41,466 nt of DNA from NCBI GenBank assembly GCA_018665025.1, contig JABJED010000143.1, forward strand, positions 1 to 41,466, written 5' to 3'. Shown here piece by piece: positions 14,961-23,252 of the stretch (positions are counted from its first letter, which is position 1; each line of letters opens with the position of its first letter). This DNA is from Gammaproteobacteria bacterium (GTDB lineage Bacteria > Pseudomonadota > Gammaproteobacteria > Pseudomonadales > Azotimanducaceae). The position numbers were made by a program, and so were the translations under genes. The notes beneath the pieces are model-generated. The model was not told the DNA's origin. It ran no database searches and saw nothing but the letters and a program-made list of their open reading frames with translations.

Positions 14961-16302
14961 AGCTTTGCTCGTTACCTTCGGTGATCTGGCGTGGGGGCCC
15001 TGGTTACTAATTTTGCTGTTAGGCGGTGGGATTTACTTCATCTTTTTGTCGCGTTTTCTTCCCCTTCGGTACCTTTCCCACAGCCTGGCACTGCTGTCTG
15101 GAAAATACGACAAAGAAGGACCCGGAGAGATTACCCATTTTCAGGCACTGTCCAGCGCGCTCGCGGGAACGATCGGGATGGGTAATATCGCGGGTGTTGC
15201 CGTCGCTATTACTGTAGGTGGTCCCGGTGCTGTCTTCTGGATGTGGATTACCGCAGTTCTTGGTATTACCACAAAATTCTTCACTTGCACATTAAGTGTC
15301 ATGTATCGGGGTGAAGACAGTGAGGGGAATATTCAGGGGGGGCCGATGTACGTTATTACAGAAGGCCTGGGTAAGAAATATAGATGGCTCGCTGTATTTT
15401 TCTGTGTGGCCGGTGTTATTGGTTGCCTACCCATGTTTCAAACCAACCAGTTAGTCCAGGCTATTCGTGAATTGATCTTCCTTGAACAGGGTTGGATCAG
15501 ACAGGACCAGGCGACCGAATTCAACCTTATCGCCGGCATCGTTCTTGCCGCTATCGTAGCAACGGTAATATTCGGGGGGCTCTCACGAATTTCCAAGGTC
15601 GTGTCACGGCTTGTGCCGATAATGTCACTACTCTATGTCGGAGTCGCGTTCTACATTCTGCTGGTGAATTGGTCCGAAGTTCCGCATTACCTGATGTTGA
15701 TTGTGACAGATGCTTTCACCGGGATGGCCGCAGCGGGTGGTGCAATTGGGACAGTGATTGCGACGGGGGTCCGAAGGGGGGCATTTTCAAACGAAGCGGG
15801 TATCGGTACTGAAGCGATGGCCCATGGCGCAGCCAGGACTAATGAGCCTGTCAGCGAGGGGCTGGTTGCCATGCTGGGTCCTATCATAGATACCCTGGTT
15901 ATTTGCACCGCGACTGCCTTACTGATTCTCATGACAGGTGCCTGGCAAGTCACCGACGCCAGTGGCGTTACCATGACCAGCATCGCTTTTGAAACCGCGC
16001 TACCCGGATATGGTTCATTCCTTTTAATCGTGTGTATCTTTTTCTTCAGCATCACGACCATTTTCAGCTATTCCTACTATGGATCAAAATGCCTTGGGTT
16101 CCTGATAGGCGCCGAGAGAAAGCATTATTACAACTACCTGATTACCCTCATGACAGTAGTTGCCAGTATGCTTTCGCTGGATGCCATGGTGGGACTTATC
16201 GATGGCGCGTTTGCGCTGATGGCAATACCTACAATGACCTCAACGATCATTCTGGCACCTAAGGTGATGTCGGCTGCGCGAATCTATTTTGCCAAAATAT
16301 AA
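14947..16302 (+). CDS. sodium:alanine/glycine symporter, AGCS family
   Basis: This is an inner-membrane amino-acid carrier of 451 residues with about ten membrane segments. Family landmarks are LSSALAGTIGMGNIAGVAVA (residues about 69-88), IQGGPMYVI, GAIGTVIATGVRRGAFSNEA and IGTEAMAHGAARTNEPVSEG, followed by a C-terminal SYSYYGSKCLGFL. AGCS carriers import alanine or glycine with sodium. The ATG lies inside the last 14 bases of the redoxin gene in another frame, with no separate ribosome site evident. Its translation may therefore depend on ribosomes that have passed the in-frame TGA upstream. It converges on the flavodoxin gene with a 22-base gap. Confidence 0.95.
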   Translation: MNSIEALLVTFGDLAWGPWLLILLLGGGIYFIFLSRFLPLRYLSHSLALLSGKYDKEGPGEITHFQALSSALAGTIGMGNIAGVAVAITVGGPGAVFWMWITAVLGITTKFFTCTLSVMYRGEDSEGNIQGGPMYVITEGLGKKYRWLAVFFCVAGVIGCLPMFQTNQLVQAIRELIFLEQGWIRQDQATEFNLIAGIVLAAIVATVIFGGLSRISKVVSRLVPIMSLLYVGVAFYILLVNWSEVPHYLMLIVTDAFTGMAAAGGAIGTVIATGVRRGAFSNEAGIGTEAMAHGAARTNEPVSEGLVAMLGPIIDTLVICTATALLILMTGAWQVTDASGVTMTSIAFETALPGYGSFLLIVCIFFFSITTIFSYSYYGSKCLGFLIGAERKHYYNYLITLMTVVASMLSLDAMVGLIDGAFALMAIPTMTSTIILAPKVMSAARIYFAKI

Positions 16303-16324
16303 CAAGTACTCGGTAAAACCCAGA

Positions 16325-16789
16325 CTAGAAAATACCGGCTTCCAAACCTGCGGCCATTGCCATACCCAGTTCTCTGCAAGTCTGTAGCTGCTGGTCTTCA
16401 AGATCGCCAACCACAACGATGGGTTGCTGAACTTCTTTAAAATTATATCCATTACAGATACGGCGAATGGCGGTTAACGCACCTGTACCGTCGTTTCCCG
16501 CCCCGACCAGCATGCAATAGGGTTTGCCATCGACCTGTCCCTCAACCTCATAAAAGGTACGGTCAAAAAAGTCTTTTAGTGCGCCGGACATATAGCCAAA
16601 ATTTTCAGGGGTTCCAAAGATGATGCCGTCTGCTTCCAGCAGATCCTCTATCCCAGCTTCCATTGCCTCCCTGAACGTGACATCGACGTCGATGTCCGGG
16701 TGATTTGCACCCTCTAGCACCGCCTTGGCCATCAAACCGTTTTTCCCGGTTTTACTGTGGTAGACAATGAGTAAACGTTTTCTTTTCAC
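16325..16789 (-). CDS. flavodoxin-fold NAD(P)H-type reductase
   Basis: This cytoplasmic FMN-binding protein has 154 residues. The FMN phosphate loop is LIVYHSKTGKNG near the N-terminus. GIIFGTPENFGYMSGALKDFF with the following FDRTFYE is the flavin-ring region of WrbA- and NADPH-dependent FMN reductase-like proteins. A partner or substrate cannot be named. The gene stands 96 bases after the end of the Rieske gene on the same strand and could be its co-transcribed neighbour. It converges on the symporter gene. Confidence 0.85.
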   Translation of the reverse strand: MKRKRLLIVYHSKTGKNGLMAKAVLEGANHPDIDVDVTFREAMEAGIEDLLEADGIIFGTPENFGYMSGALKDFFDRTFYEVEGQVDGKPYCMLVGAGNDGTGALTAIRRICNGYNFKEVQQPIVVVGDLEDQQLQTCRELGMAMAAGLEAGIF

Positions 16790-16885
16790 TCCGGTTGCGT
16801 ATCCTTTTGGTAATAGCCGTTAGGCCCAACCGACCAGTTGCGCCGCTTTTCTTCCGCATGCAGCTTTCAGTTGTTGGTATTTCAG

Positions 16886-17413
16886 TTACCCTTTTCTTAG
16901 CCGAATCATGGTTCGTCCTACGTATTCATACTCAGGAACCTCCAGATTAAGCTTGGCCGCAGCACCCTTTTCTACCCTTCCAGCGATGTCATATTCACTA
17001 CGATGACAGGGACAACGAAACCCTGCGAGCCGGGTGCCGGCGGTGAAATCAACCTCACAACCAAGATGGGTACAGTTAGCATAGACTAACAAATGCTCTG
17101 GTTTCCTGGACCTGAAGGTATTAGCTGCGTAATCCGGCTGATGAGACAGCAAGGAGTCAGGATCATTCAGAGCGTCGGAGACAATGAGTCGCGCAACCTG
17201 GGTCCTGTCGCGTCGCACAACCATCACGTTTCGCCCCAGCCACCGCACAACCTTGATATCCCCGGCGACCATTTCACCGACATCAACATCCAAAATAGTC
17301 TCATTTCTAAAAGCAGGTACCCAGGAGCGAATAAACGGAACAGAAAATCCAGCCAACCCAATAAGCGAAAACCCTGCCACTATTCTTGTGAGCAACGTCC
17401 GTCTATCAACCAT
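16886..17413 (-). CDS. orphan Rieske [2Fe-2S] protein, cytochrome bc1 iron-sulfur subunit (PetA)-like
   Basis: From the ATG at 17413 the protein has 175 residues. A twin arginine (VDRRTLLTR) precedes one membrane segment (FSLIGLAGFSVPFI), as in PetA. The cluster ligands are in CTHLGC (Cys, His) and CPCHRSEYD (Cys, His); the full-family CHGS reads CHRS, but the serine and tyrosine that tune potential remain. KVVRWLGRNVMVVRR and the final LNLEVPEYEYVGRTMIRL also match the bc1 subunit. A TTG start at 17443 would add ten residues and is less likely. No cytochrome b or c1 gene is present. It lies 36 bases behind the amidohydrolase gene stop-to-start and may be a second copy serving another oxidoreductase. 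Confidence 0.88.
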   Translation of the reverse strand: MVDRRTLLTRIVAGFSLIGLAGFSVPFIRSWVPAFRNETILDVDVGEMVAGDIKVVRWLGRNVMVVRRDRTQVARLIVSDALNDPDSLLSHQPDYAANTFRSRKPEHLLVYANCTHLGCEVDFTAGTRLAGFRCPCHRSEYDIAGRVEKGAAAKLNLEVPEYEYVGRTMIRLRKG

Positions 17414-17449
17414 CAGCTTTCTCACAGTAAAAACTGCCCTCAAAGCTGG

Positions 17450-18448
17450 TCATATTCGGTACACACGAGCAGCCGTATCATGGAATAATTTCTCCTTCTC
17501 GCTAACCGTTCGGGACTGTGACATCTTCTTAAATGCGTTCCACAAAACGGGATAGGAAACGGATTCCTTGTCGACCGGAAAATTGCTTTCAAACATGCAT
17601 CTATCTGCACCAAATGTATCAATACAGAATTCATAATAGGGTGCAGTTTTGTCCACAAGTTCGTCGGAAGAAGCAGGCAGCGCTCTTTTATGCCAGCCAA
17701 ACCCATTGATCTTCATATTAATGCCACCCAGCTTAAAGTGAACATTACTGCAATCTTTGAGCGCCTCGATACTCTGTTGCCAGGCCTTGAAAACTTCTAC
17801 CTGTTTGCCTTCATATGGACCTATCCCAAGAGGCCCGCCGAAATGGTCAAGCACTATGGTCACTGTGGGATTGGCTTTTGCCAGTTGTGTAAATTCATCG
17901 ATCTGCGTGTGATAGCACCAGGCATCAAACGTCAGGCCCAGATCGCCCAGCGCATTGAATCCTTCCAAGAAATCGTCCTGTAGCATCTGGTGCTCTACCG
18001 GATCGGAATGAGAAATTCGAATATCCGGACTGGTATGCCAGCTTGCGGCATGGCGGATACCACGGAACCGATTCACTGAAGCTGCAATGTGTGCCTCCAG
18101 CACCGGGCGTACCTGCGCGCCAAGGGTCAGGTCTGCGAAACTGACGATACCTGCCGCAACACGGCAGTCACCATAAGCACCGGAACTGCTCATCGCCGCC
18201 ACACCCTGGACGAATTCGGTCTCTCCCACGGGCGCTAAAGCCTTGGCGACATCAGCCCTGAACATCGAATCACACTCAACAAAAACCGTACTAACGACAC
18301 GATGTCCCGTGTAGACATCTTCTAAAATTTCATCAAGCAGGTATCTACTGCCATTCCGGTCCCAGAGATGGTGGTGTGGATCGCAGATACTGAGATCGGG
18401 TTGTAGTATTTCCTCTTGCACCAATGATAACCAGGATTGCTCACCCAT
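17450..18448 (-). CDS. amidohydrolase-2 family TIM-barrel metal hydrolase
   Basis: I start the gene at ATG 18448, where GGGAG lies close upstream; the frame is open further to 18622 but without family similarity. The 332-residue protein begins with the metal-binding CDPHHHLWD (about 22-30) and continues with FRGIRHAASWH, TFDAWCYHTQIDEF, VTIVLDHFGGPLG, VHFKLGGINM and CMFESNFPVDK. These are the signatures of PF04909 enzymes, which hydrolyse lactones or decarboxylate aromatic and sugar acids. The exact substrate is unknown. The Rieske gene follows 36 bases after the stop. The HAD remnant is divergent across 70 bases. Confidence 0.9.
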   Translation of the reverse strand: MGEQSWLSLVQEEILQPDLSICDPHHHLWDRNGSRYLLDEILEDVYTGHRVVSTVFVECDSMFRADVAKALAPVGETEFVQGVAAMSSSGAYGDCRVAAGIVSFADLTLGAQVRPVLEAHIAASVNRFRGIRHAASWHTSPDIRISHSDPVEHQMLQDDFLEGFNALGDLGLTFDAWCYHTQIDEFTQLAKANPTVTIVLDHFGGPLGIGPYEGKQVEVFKAWQQSIEALKDCSNVHFKLGGINMKINGFGWHKRALPASSDELVDKTAPYYEFCIDTFGADRCMFESNFPVDKESVSYPVLWNAFKKMSQSRTVSEKEKLFHDTAARVYRI

Positions 18449-18518
18449 GATTTTCTCCCTTATTGACCTTTGTGCTACCTTGCCATCTTTGCTAGTGCAG
18501 CCTGAAGTGTCAATTTGT

Positions 18519-18830
18519 ATGTCGGATAAGTTAAAAGCATTGGCTATCGACCTGGATGGCACTTTGCTGGTTGAGGAAAGCCTCTCTGAGCGGAACCGGC
18601 GAGTCATCGCAGCTGCGTACAAAAAGGGATATCACATTGTCGTCGCAACCGCACGCCGGCTGCAACCGGGTTTTGTTGCAAAGCTATACCGTATGCATTG
18701 CCGGAGTCAGCCGAGCTTTGGCGTATCGCCACGGTTCAGGGCAGCAGCACCATCGGCGAACCTACCATTCACCTACGTTGTCCATGGAAAGCCAGGGTTC
18801 CTCGGGCTCGAGGGAATCCCCATTCTGTAG
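18519..18830 (+). pseudogene. remnant of a HAD-family (Cof-type) hydrolase, 5' end only
   Basis: The ATG at 18519 opens KLKALAIDLDGTLLVEESLS, the HAD nucleophile motif DxDGT, followed by RRVIAAAYKKGYHIVVATAR, the start of the Cof-type core. Similarity stops after about 50 residues, near 18670. The remainder to 18830 is arginine- and proline-rich and overlaps the end of the VOC gene on the other strand. The cap domain and the late Lys and Asp motifs of a normal protein of about 270 residues are absent. This looks like a truncated or frameshifted gene cut by rearrangement. Some product could still be made, but it could not be a complete hydrolase. Confidence 0.65.
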
Positions 18831-19184
18831 AATTTCGATTGAAATGTTGTCCGGAGATCTTACAAAAGCCATGCGGCCATCACGGGGTGGTCTACTAATA
18901 ATGACGCCGCCATCCATCAAGCGCTGACAGATCTCGTAGATGTTATCTACGGCATAAGCCAGGTGTCCGAAATTCCGGTTTCCATCACCCAACTCATCGG
19001 CATCCCAGTTGTAAGTGAGTTCTACCTGAGCGGACTCATCACCCGGCGCCGAAAGGAAAACCAGGGTAAACCGCCCCTGCTCGTTTTCGTAACGGCGATT
19101 TTCCTGCAGGCCCAGCTTGTCGCAATAAAAATCCAGAGAGGCTTCAATATCATTGACCCTCACCATGGTGTGTAGGTACTTCAT
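18762..19184 (-). CDS. glyoxalase I/methylmalonyl-CoA-epimerase-like VOC protein
   Basis: The 140-residue protein has two VOC half-domains. LHTMVRVNDIEASLDFYCDKLG supplies the first histidine, QVELTYN a glutamate, FGHLAYAVDN a second histidine and FVRSPDNISIEILQ the last glutamate, so a full four-ligand metal site is present. The pattern resembles lactoylglutathione lyase closely, which would remove methylglyoxal, but some paralogues have other roles. The 3' end overlaps the HAD remnant. The gene stands alone between that remnant and the lumazine synthase gene. Confidence 0.87.
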   Translation of the reverse strand: MKYLHTMVRVNDIEASLDFYCDKLGLQENRRYENEQGRFTLVFLSAPGDESAQVELTYNWDADELGDGNRNFGHLAYAVDNIYEICQRLMDGGVIISRPPRDGRMAFVRSPDNISIEILQNGDSLEPEEPWLSMDNVGEW

Positions 19185-19310
19185 GCAGCCGTATTCCTTG
19201 ATCGATTGTAACCATACATCTTAACGGCTATGTACGAGCCACACCATTAACTCCCTTTGCTGAACTATTGGTTACCCAATCGCCTAACCAAGAGCCAATA
19301 AACATCAGCG

Positions 19311-19772
19311 TTATCCTGTTTGCTTGAGCAGGCCAGCAAGTAGTCGCTCATTGTCCAGCGTTGTCAGGACACTCCTGGCTGCTTCCTGGCCTTTCTTGAT
19401 GAAATGCTCTTTGAAAAACTCTGCTCGACCTTCACTCATGAATTCCTGGGGGGTGAGGATGCCATAAATGATCGGTACGCCAGTTTCCATCTGCACCTTC
19501 ATGGTTGCGTCCATAACGGTTGAGGCGACGAAATCATGGCGGTAGACGCCGTGATCGGCAATCAGGCCAGCGACCACGACGATGTCCACTGTCTGCGACT
19601 GAATCAGTTTTTTTGTAAACAGCGGGATTTCAACAACGCCTGGAACACTGTACGTGTTTACCTGAAGCTGCCGATTGGCGCTCTTCAGCGCTGAACCACA
19701 ACTGATGGCAAAGGCGTCGACGGCTTCGGCATGCCATGTTGCCTTGACCAAACCTACAGTAACGGAATACAT
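19311..19772 (-). CDS. ribH2: 6,7-dimethyl-8-ribityllumazine synthase, type II (RibH2)
   Basis: Lumazine synthase joins 5-amino-6-ribitylaminouracil with 3,4-dihydroxy-2-butanone phosphate in riboflavin synthesis. The 153-residue protein has SVPGVVEIPLFTKKL and GLIADHGVYRHDFVASTVMD with the catalytic His in the YRHDF segment, then METGVPIIYGILTPQEF and EHFIKKGQEAARS. The YRHDF form and the LTPQEF segment fit the decameric type II enzymes of Brucella and Mesorhizobium rather than the icosahedral RibH1 form. The start has a perfect AGGAG site. No other riboflavin gene is nearby, so this may be an accessory copy. I do not see an FMN riboswitch in the 225 bases upstream. Confidence 0.88.
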   Translation of the reverse strand: MYSVTVGLVKATWHAEAVDAFAISCGSALKSANRQLQVNTYSVPGVVEIPLFTKKLIQSQTVDIVVVAGLIADHGVYRHDFVASTVMDATMKVQMETGVPIIYGILTPQEFMSEGRAEFFKEHFIKKGQEAARSVLTTLDNERLLAGLLKQTG

Positions 19773-19997
19773 AATAACTCCTGAGAGGAAACGCCACAGA
19801 TGGGCTTCAAACTAGACTCTCGTGACCGACTAAGGGAATGAGGAAATTGATAATTTTGCGGTGAGCCATTTATCGTAATACTCAGTGTTGCAATACTAAA
19901 GTTAGCTTTGCCAATGTCGGCGGCAGGCCTATGCAACGACCGTGGACAATTCTACGAGATATGCGCCCCAGTTGTCATGCCTTTGTGGTTTTCAAAA

Positions 19998-22154
19998 TTA
20001 CTCGAAATCACCCACATAGATGGGTGAGGTATAGGCAAACCCCCCATCCTCCAGCCTGACTCGAAAGTAATAATAATCGCCAAGCTGTGGAGTTGAGGGG
20101 TCATCAAACTCATAACGCATGGAAGACTCAAAAGGAACGAGTGCAGGCTCAATACGCACAGAATCCCGGTAACCCTCTACCTCAAATGTTCGTGTTCCAC
20201 CCTGTATCGCTTCGTCGATAGGGATAAAAAATTTCTGCCCGGAGGTCGGTTTCGGCAAACGGTCTTTGGGTATCCACGCAACATCTTCATATCCAGGGGC
20301 AATCCCTATTTCAATCACGGTGTCTGCATTGGCTGAAGTAAGCTCGAATTCCAGAAACTCATCCAGTCCGTGTGTTCGAGTTAAAAAGTCTACTCGCCGG
20401 GACTCTCGTCCAGGCTTGACCTGCCAGTGTTGCCCAACACGGTCCACAGTAATCCTGGCACCTTGTGCAACGACATAACCCACCCACTCCCGTGCGTTCC
20501 TGGGCCTGCTCATTAAACGACTAAACGGTTCACTCGAAGATTCAACGACCAAACGAAATCGACTACCCCCGGTGTCAGGTTGGCGCCTTGTTTTAAAAAG
20601 GCTGCCGTTCTTAAAAACCTCGACCGAAACGATTGGCGATGCTGCTGCAATCTGAAGGACAAGATTTCTGACCGGTTCCAGGCCAAGATTCATTGGGCTT
20701 ACTGCCAGGACAATTTTCGATCCAACCGAAACATAAGTCTGGTGGTTACTCATCGCCTCGAACCAGTGTTGCCCTTCTGTCAGCCAGATAGCAGTATTCA
20801 CCTGTTGAAACCGTCCAGGATACTGGTGACTGTGATTGGACCCGGTGAAACCGACCCGGAATCCCATCATTGCAGCCTTATTTCCGAACCAGTCATACAC
20901 AGAACCGCCGCTGACGATCTCAACCAGTTGAAGATTCCCAGGCACCATTTGTCGCAGATCTGTGGGCTGTTCTGGCTTGGCGATAGTGAACGAAGCGACA
21001 TCACTCTTTGAAAGAACAAGGCTGGCTCCGCCCGCTGCAAGCGATTGCCAATGACTCACGACCGACGTGCCATCTAATGCTTCGTGGTCAGCGGGTAAGG
21101 TCAGGTCATATCGTCCCATGGCGGTGCGTGCCAGTTCTTCCCACGAGTGTGCGCCTGCCAACATTTCAGTCGGGACGCCCAGGTCAGCCCAGATAATTCG
21201 GTATGGCTTGTTGCTCACGAGTACAGGGTTCGATGTTGCAGAGATTCCACCCCCTCCGGTACGAAGTTCCAGTTGATAGGTACCTGCAGCCTGGAAACTG
21301 ATGCCATCTATTTTCTGTACGGGAGTCACAACATCCAGCCTTTCCGTGAAGACACCGTTTACCAGTAAATCAAGGGACAGATTTTGCGCCTGCGCAATAT
21401 TCCCGTACTCGTCTTCGAGCCTCACCCAAAGATCGACCAGTTCACCGGGTGTCGCGACAGAGCTGGAATACAACCTGAGCTGACTGAAGTCGCCGGGCCT
21501 GATTTGGATGGTATTACCGGGCACCCTGGTTAAGGATGCTTCCTGATTATTCTTGAGGTACAGCGGTATCTCGTAATGGGTCGTTGCCGCCTTTGGAAGC
21601 TGTAATCTGTCTACAACGAAACGCAAGATAGTTCCTGCCTGCAGCACGCCTGAAGTCACGTCGAAGGCGATCGCGGACGCCTGATACCCTGCTTCGCCTG
21701 CGATCCCAACTACCTCGACGTCGCGTGCCAGCAATTGCGCGGTTGAAGGCTCGTCCGTCACCAGCCGCACGAAGTTGGTGGAAGTGGGCGTTTCTATTTG
21801 CAGCCTTCGCACCTCCATCCATTGCTGGCGAAGCACGATAGATCCGCCAGCTACCAGAGAAACCGGTAGCTGATAATTAATCTCCGCATAAACCACCCCA
21901 TTGGCCAGACTTTGGCCCCGAACCGCCAATTCGGCAGCCTCTGCGGGCTGTTCGGTGGCGACAGCGCCTGCGGCCTGTTCGGTGGCGACAGCGCCTGCGG
22001 GCTGTTCGGTGACGACAGCGCCTGCGGCCTGTTCGGTGGCGACAGCGCCTGCGGCCTGTTCGGTACCAACAATGAGTACCGGATTGCTGATTTCCGCACG
22101 GATCGGCAAAGATAGCAGGACCAACCAACCTATCAAGTAGTAGTGTTTCAACAT
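19998..22154 (-). CDS. exported protein with degenerate DUF3604 (PHP-like) region and N-terminal repeat
   Basis: The 718-residue protein starts with a Sec signal (YYLIGWLVLLSLPIRA, cleavage near residue 20). Residues 31-70 are about four and a half copies of TEQAAGAVA, a likely flexible linker. Beta-rich regions follow, then a stretch aligning with DUF3604 proteins: YRIIWADLGVPTEM (about 318-331), RYDLTLPADHEALD, VEIVSGGSVYDWF and MGFRVGFTGSNHSHQYPGRF, then HQTYVSVGSKI. In active PHP-like relatives the first of these reads WGDLHxH and the last GSDxH, so metal ligands are changed and the middle is shortened. A non-catalytic or altered periplasmic binding role is likely. It is co-oriented with the esterase-like gene, 14 bases apart. 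Confidence 0.7.
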   Translation of the reverse strand: MLKHYYLIGWLVLLSLPIRAEISNPVLIVGTEQAAGAVATEQAAGAVVTEQPAGAVATEQAAGAVATEQPAEAAELAVRGQSLANGVVYAEINYQLPVSLVAGGSIVLRQQWMEVRRLQIETPTSTNFVRLVTDEPSTAQLLARDVEVVGIAGEAGYQASAIAFDVTSGVLQAGTILRFVVDRLQLPKAATTHYEIPLYLKNNQEASLTRVPGNTIQIRPGDFSQLRLYSSSVATPGELVDLWVRLEDEYGNIAQAQNLSLDLLVNGVFTERLDVVTPVQKIDGISFQAAGTYQLELRTGGGGISATSNPVLVSNKPYRIIWADLGVPTEMLAGAHSWEELARTAMGRYDLTLPADHEALDGTSVVSHWQSLAAGGASLVLSKSDVASFTIAKPEQPTDLRQMVPGNLQLVEIVSGGSVYDWFGNKAAMMGFRVGFTGSNHSHQYPGRFQQVNTAIWLTEGQHWFEAMSNHQTYVSVGSKIVLAVSPMNLGLEPVRNLVLQIAAASPIVSVEVFKNGSLFKTRRQPDTGGSRFRLVVESSSEPFSRLMSRPRNAREWVGYVVAQGARITVDRVGQHWQVKPGRESRRVDFLTRTHGLDEFLEFELTSANADTVIEIGIAPGYEDVAWIPKDRLPKPTSGQKFFIPIDEAIQGGTRTFEVEGYRDSVRIEPALVPFESSMRYEFDDPSTPQLGDYYYFRVRLEDGGFAYTSPIYVGDFE
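21940..22064 (-). repeat. 27-bp tandem repeat inside the coding region
   Basis: About four and a half copies of a 27-bp unit run through this span, with only a few base differences between copies. On the coding strand each unit encodes the nonapeptide TEQAAGAVA or a close variant. The unit length keeps the reading frame, so copy-number variation would change linker length without inactivating the protein. Near-identity at the DNA level suggests recent expansion. Confidence 0.9.
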
Positions 22155-22168
22155 GAGGAGTAGTTTGA

Positions 22169-23056
22169 TTAAATCTGGGAGCGAATGAAAGCCATCAGTG
22201 CGACCGTTGCAATGTTACCGGAAACACCTATTAGCTCATTTGTTCTTGCAGGATCCGATACTGAACCCGGAACCATCACAACCACACCACCGGCATCTTT
22301 CAGGGCTTTTGCAAAGCCCTTTGCCTGCAGTGTCGTGATATCTCGTTCAGGGTTATATAAAAGCGCAAAAGGTGGCAGGCTCGGGTTTTTGGATACGTGA
22401 GTCTGGGGTGAAGCCCCACGCCAAACTTGTTCGTCGGAAGTAAAAATCACTTGGTGTTTGCGACGCTCGACGAAACTGCCCAGTTCTTTCATCACTCGTG
22501 TGATGTCATAGCTCGTGGAGTCGATTGAAACAACAGCCTTTACGCCTTTACCGCTTATGCCCTCAGCACGAAGATAGCTTGAATCCGCCATGACCAGTGA
22601 TACCAGGTGTCCACCTGCGCCGTGCCCCATCATAACTATTCTGTCCGCATCCAGTCCGAACTCAGCGCCGTGTTCCTGAATCCATACGATCGCACTGACC
22701 AGATCGAGGACCTGGTCGTATATCTTGTAATCCCATCTTAGTCTGTAATTAATGCTGACAAGGGCGAAGCCGTTATGTGTGAAGTAGTTTGGTTTCACAT
22801 GGACGTCTTTCTTGTCACCAAAAGCCCAGGCGCCGCCGTGAACATAGAGAATAACCGGGGCAAGTGCGATGTTGTTTGGTCTATAGAGGTCCAGGGTCTG
22901 AAGTGTTGTAACCTCATCAAGTTTCCGGGCGACATAGTGAATGTCACTGGTTAATGTGAAATCAAAACCAGCGTCGATAATGCTGGTTTCCTCAGATCCT
23001 TTTGCAGTGAAACTAACTGTAGAAAACAGTACTAGCCAAAGAAGGACATATCGCAT
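22169..23056 (-). CDS. exported alpha/beta-hydrolase-fold protein lacking the catalytic Ser and His (pseudo-esterase)
   Basis: I chose the ATG at 23056, preceded by GGTGA, because it places a Sec signal (RYVLLWLVLFSTVSFTAKG) at the N-terminus; the frame is open to 23101. The 295-residue protein resembles BD-FAE-type carboxylesterases: LDLYRP, LYVHGGAWAFGDK (oxyanion loop) and FALVSINYRL. The nucleophile elbow reads GHGAGGH (144-150) where active enzymes have GHSAGGH, so Gly146 replaces the serine. Asp239 in NPERDI is kept, but no histidine occurs after residue 220, so the triad histidine is also missing. Classical esterase activity is therefore unlikely. It precedes the DUF3604-like gene by 14 bases and is probably its operon partner. 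Confidence 0.85.
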   Translation of the reverse strand: MRYVLLWLVLFSTVSFTAKGSEETSIIDAGFDFTLTSDIHYVARKLDEVTTLQTLDLYRPNNIALAPVILYVHGGAWAFGDKKDVHVKPNYFTHNGFALVSINYRLRWDYKIYDQVLDLVSAIVWIQEHGAEFGLDADRIVMMGHGAGGHLVSLVMADSSYLRAEGISGKGVKAVVSIDSTSYDITRVMKELGSFVERRKHQVIFTSDEQVWRGASPQTHVSKNPSLPPFALLYNPERDITTLQAKGFAKALKDAGGVVVMVPGSVSDPARTNELIGVSGNIATVALMAFIRSQI

Positions 23057-23203
23057 CAATTCACCGCTAGCGTTAGATATAAGCGGCAATTTAAGCTGCA
23101 AATCACAGGGTAATCAAGGTTAAAAGTGTAAGTATATTAATAACATAACATCAGGATGATCTCACGAAATCGTATCCTGATATAACGCGAATAATAATCG
23201 GAC

Positions 23204-23231
23204 AAAAAAAAGGCCGCGTGTAGCGGCCTTT
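23204..23231 (-). terminator. rho-independent terminator of the acyl-CoA dehydrogenase gene
   Basis: On the minus strand AAAGGCCGC (23231-23223), a five-base loop and GCGGCCTTT (23217-23209) form a nine-pair GC-rich stem, followed by further T residues to 23204. It begins 22 bases after the stop of the acyl-CoA dehydrogenase gene at 23253, so that gene forms its own transcript. Confidence 0.93.
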
Positions 23232-23252
23232 AAATCAGTTCACTGATTAAGC

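Noticed and set aside
18449-18622. Longer N-terminus for the amidohydrolase
   Set aside because: The extra 58 residues do not resemble the family, they would overlap the HAD remnant, and a strong ribosome site precedes the ATG at 18448.
19773-19997. Possible FMN riboswitch upstream of the lumazine synthase gene
   Set aside because: I see none of the conserved RFN-element segments in the 225 bases, and only a plain ribosome site before the start.
21901-22140. Cysteine- and glycine-rich open frames opposite the 27-bp repeat
   Set aside because: They are antisense products of the repeat with no ribosome site or independent coding signal.
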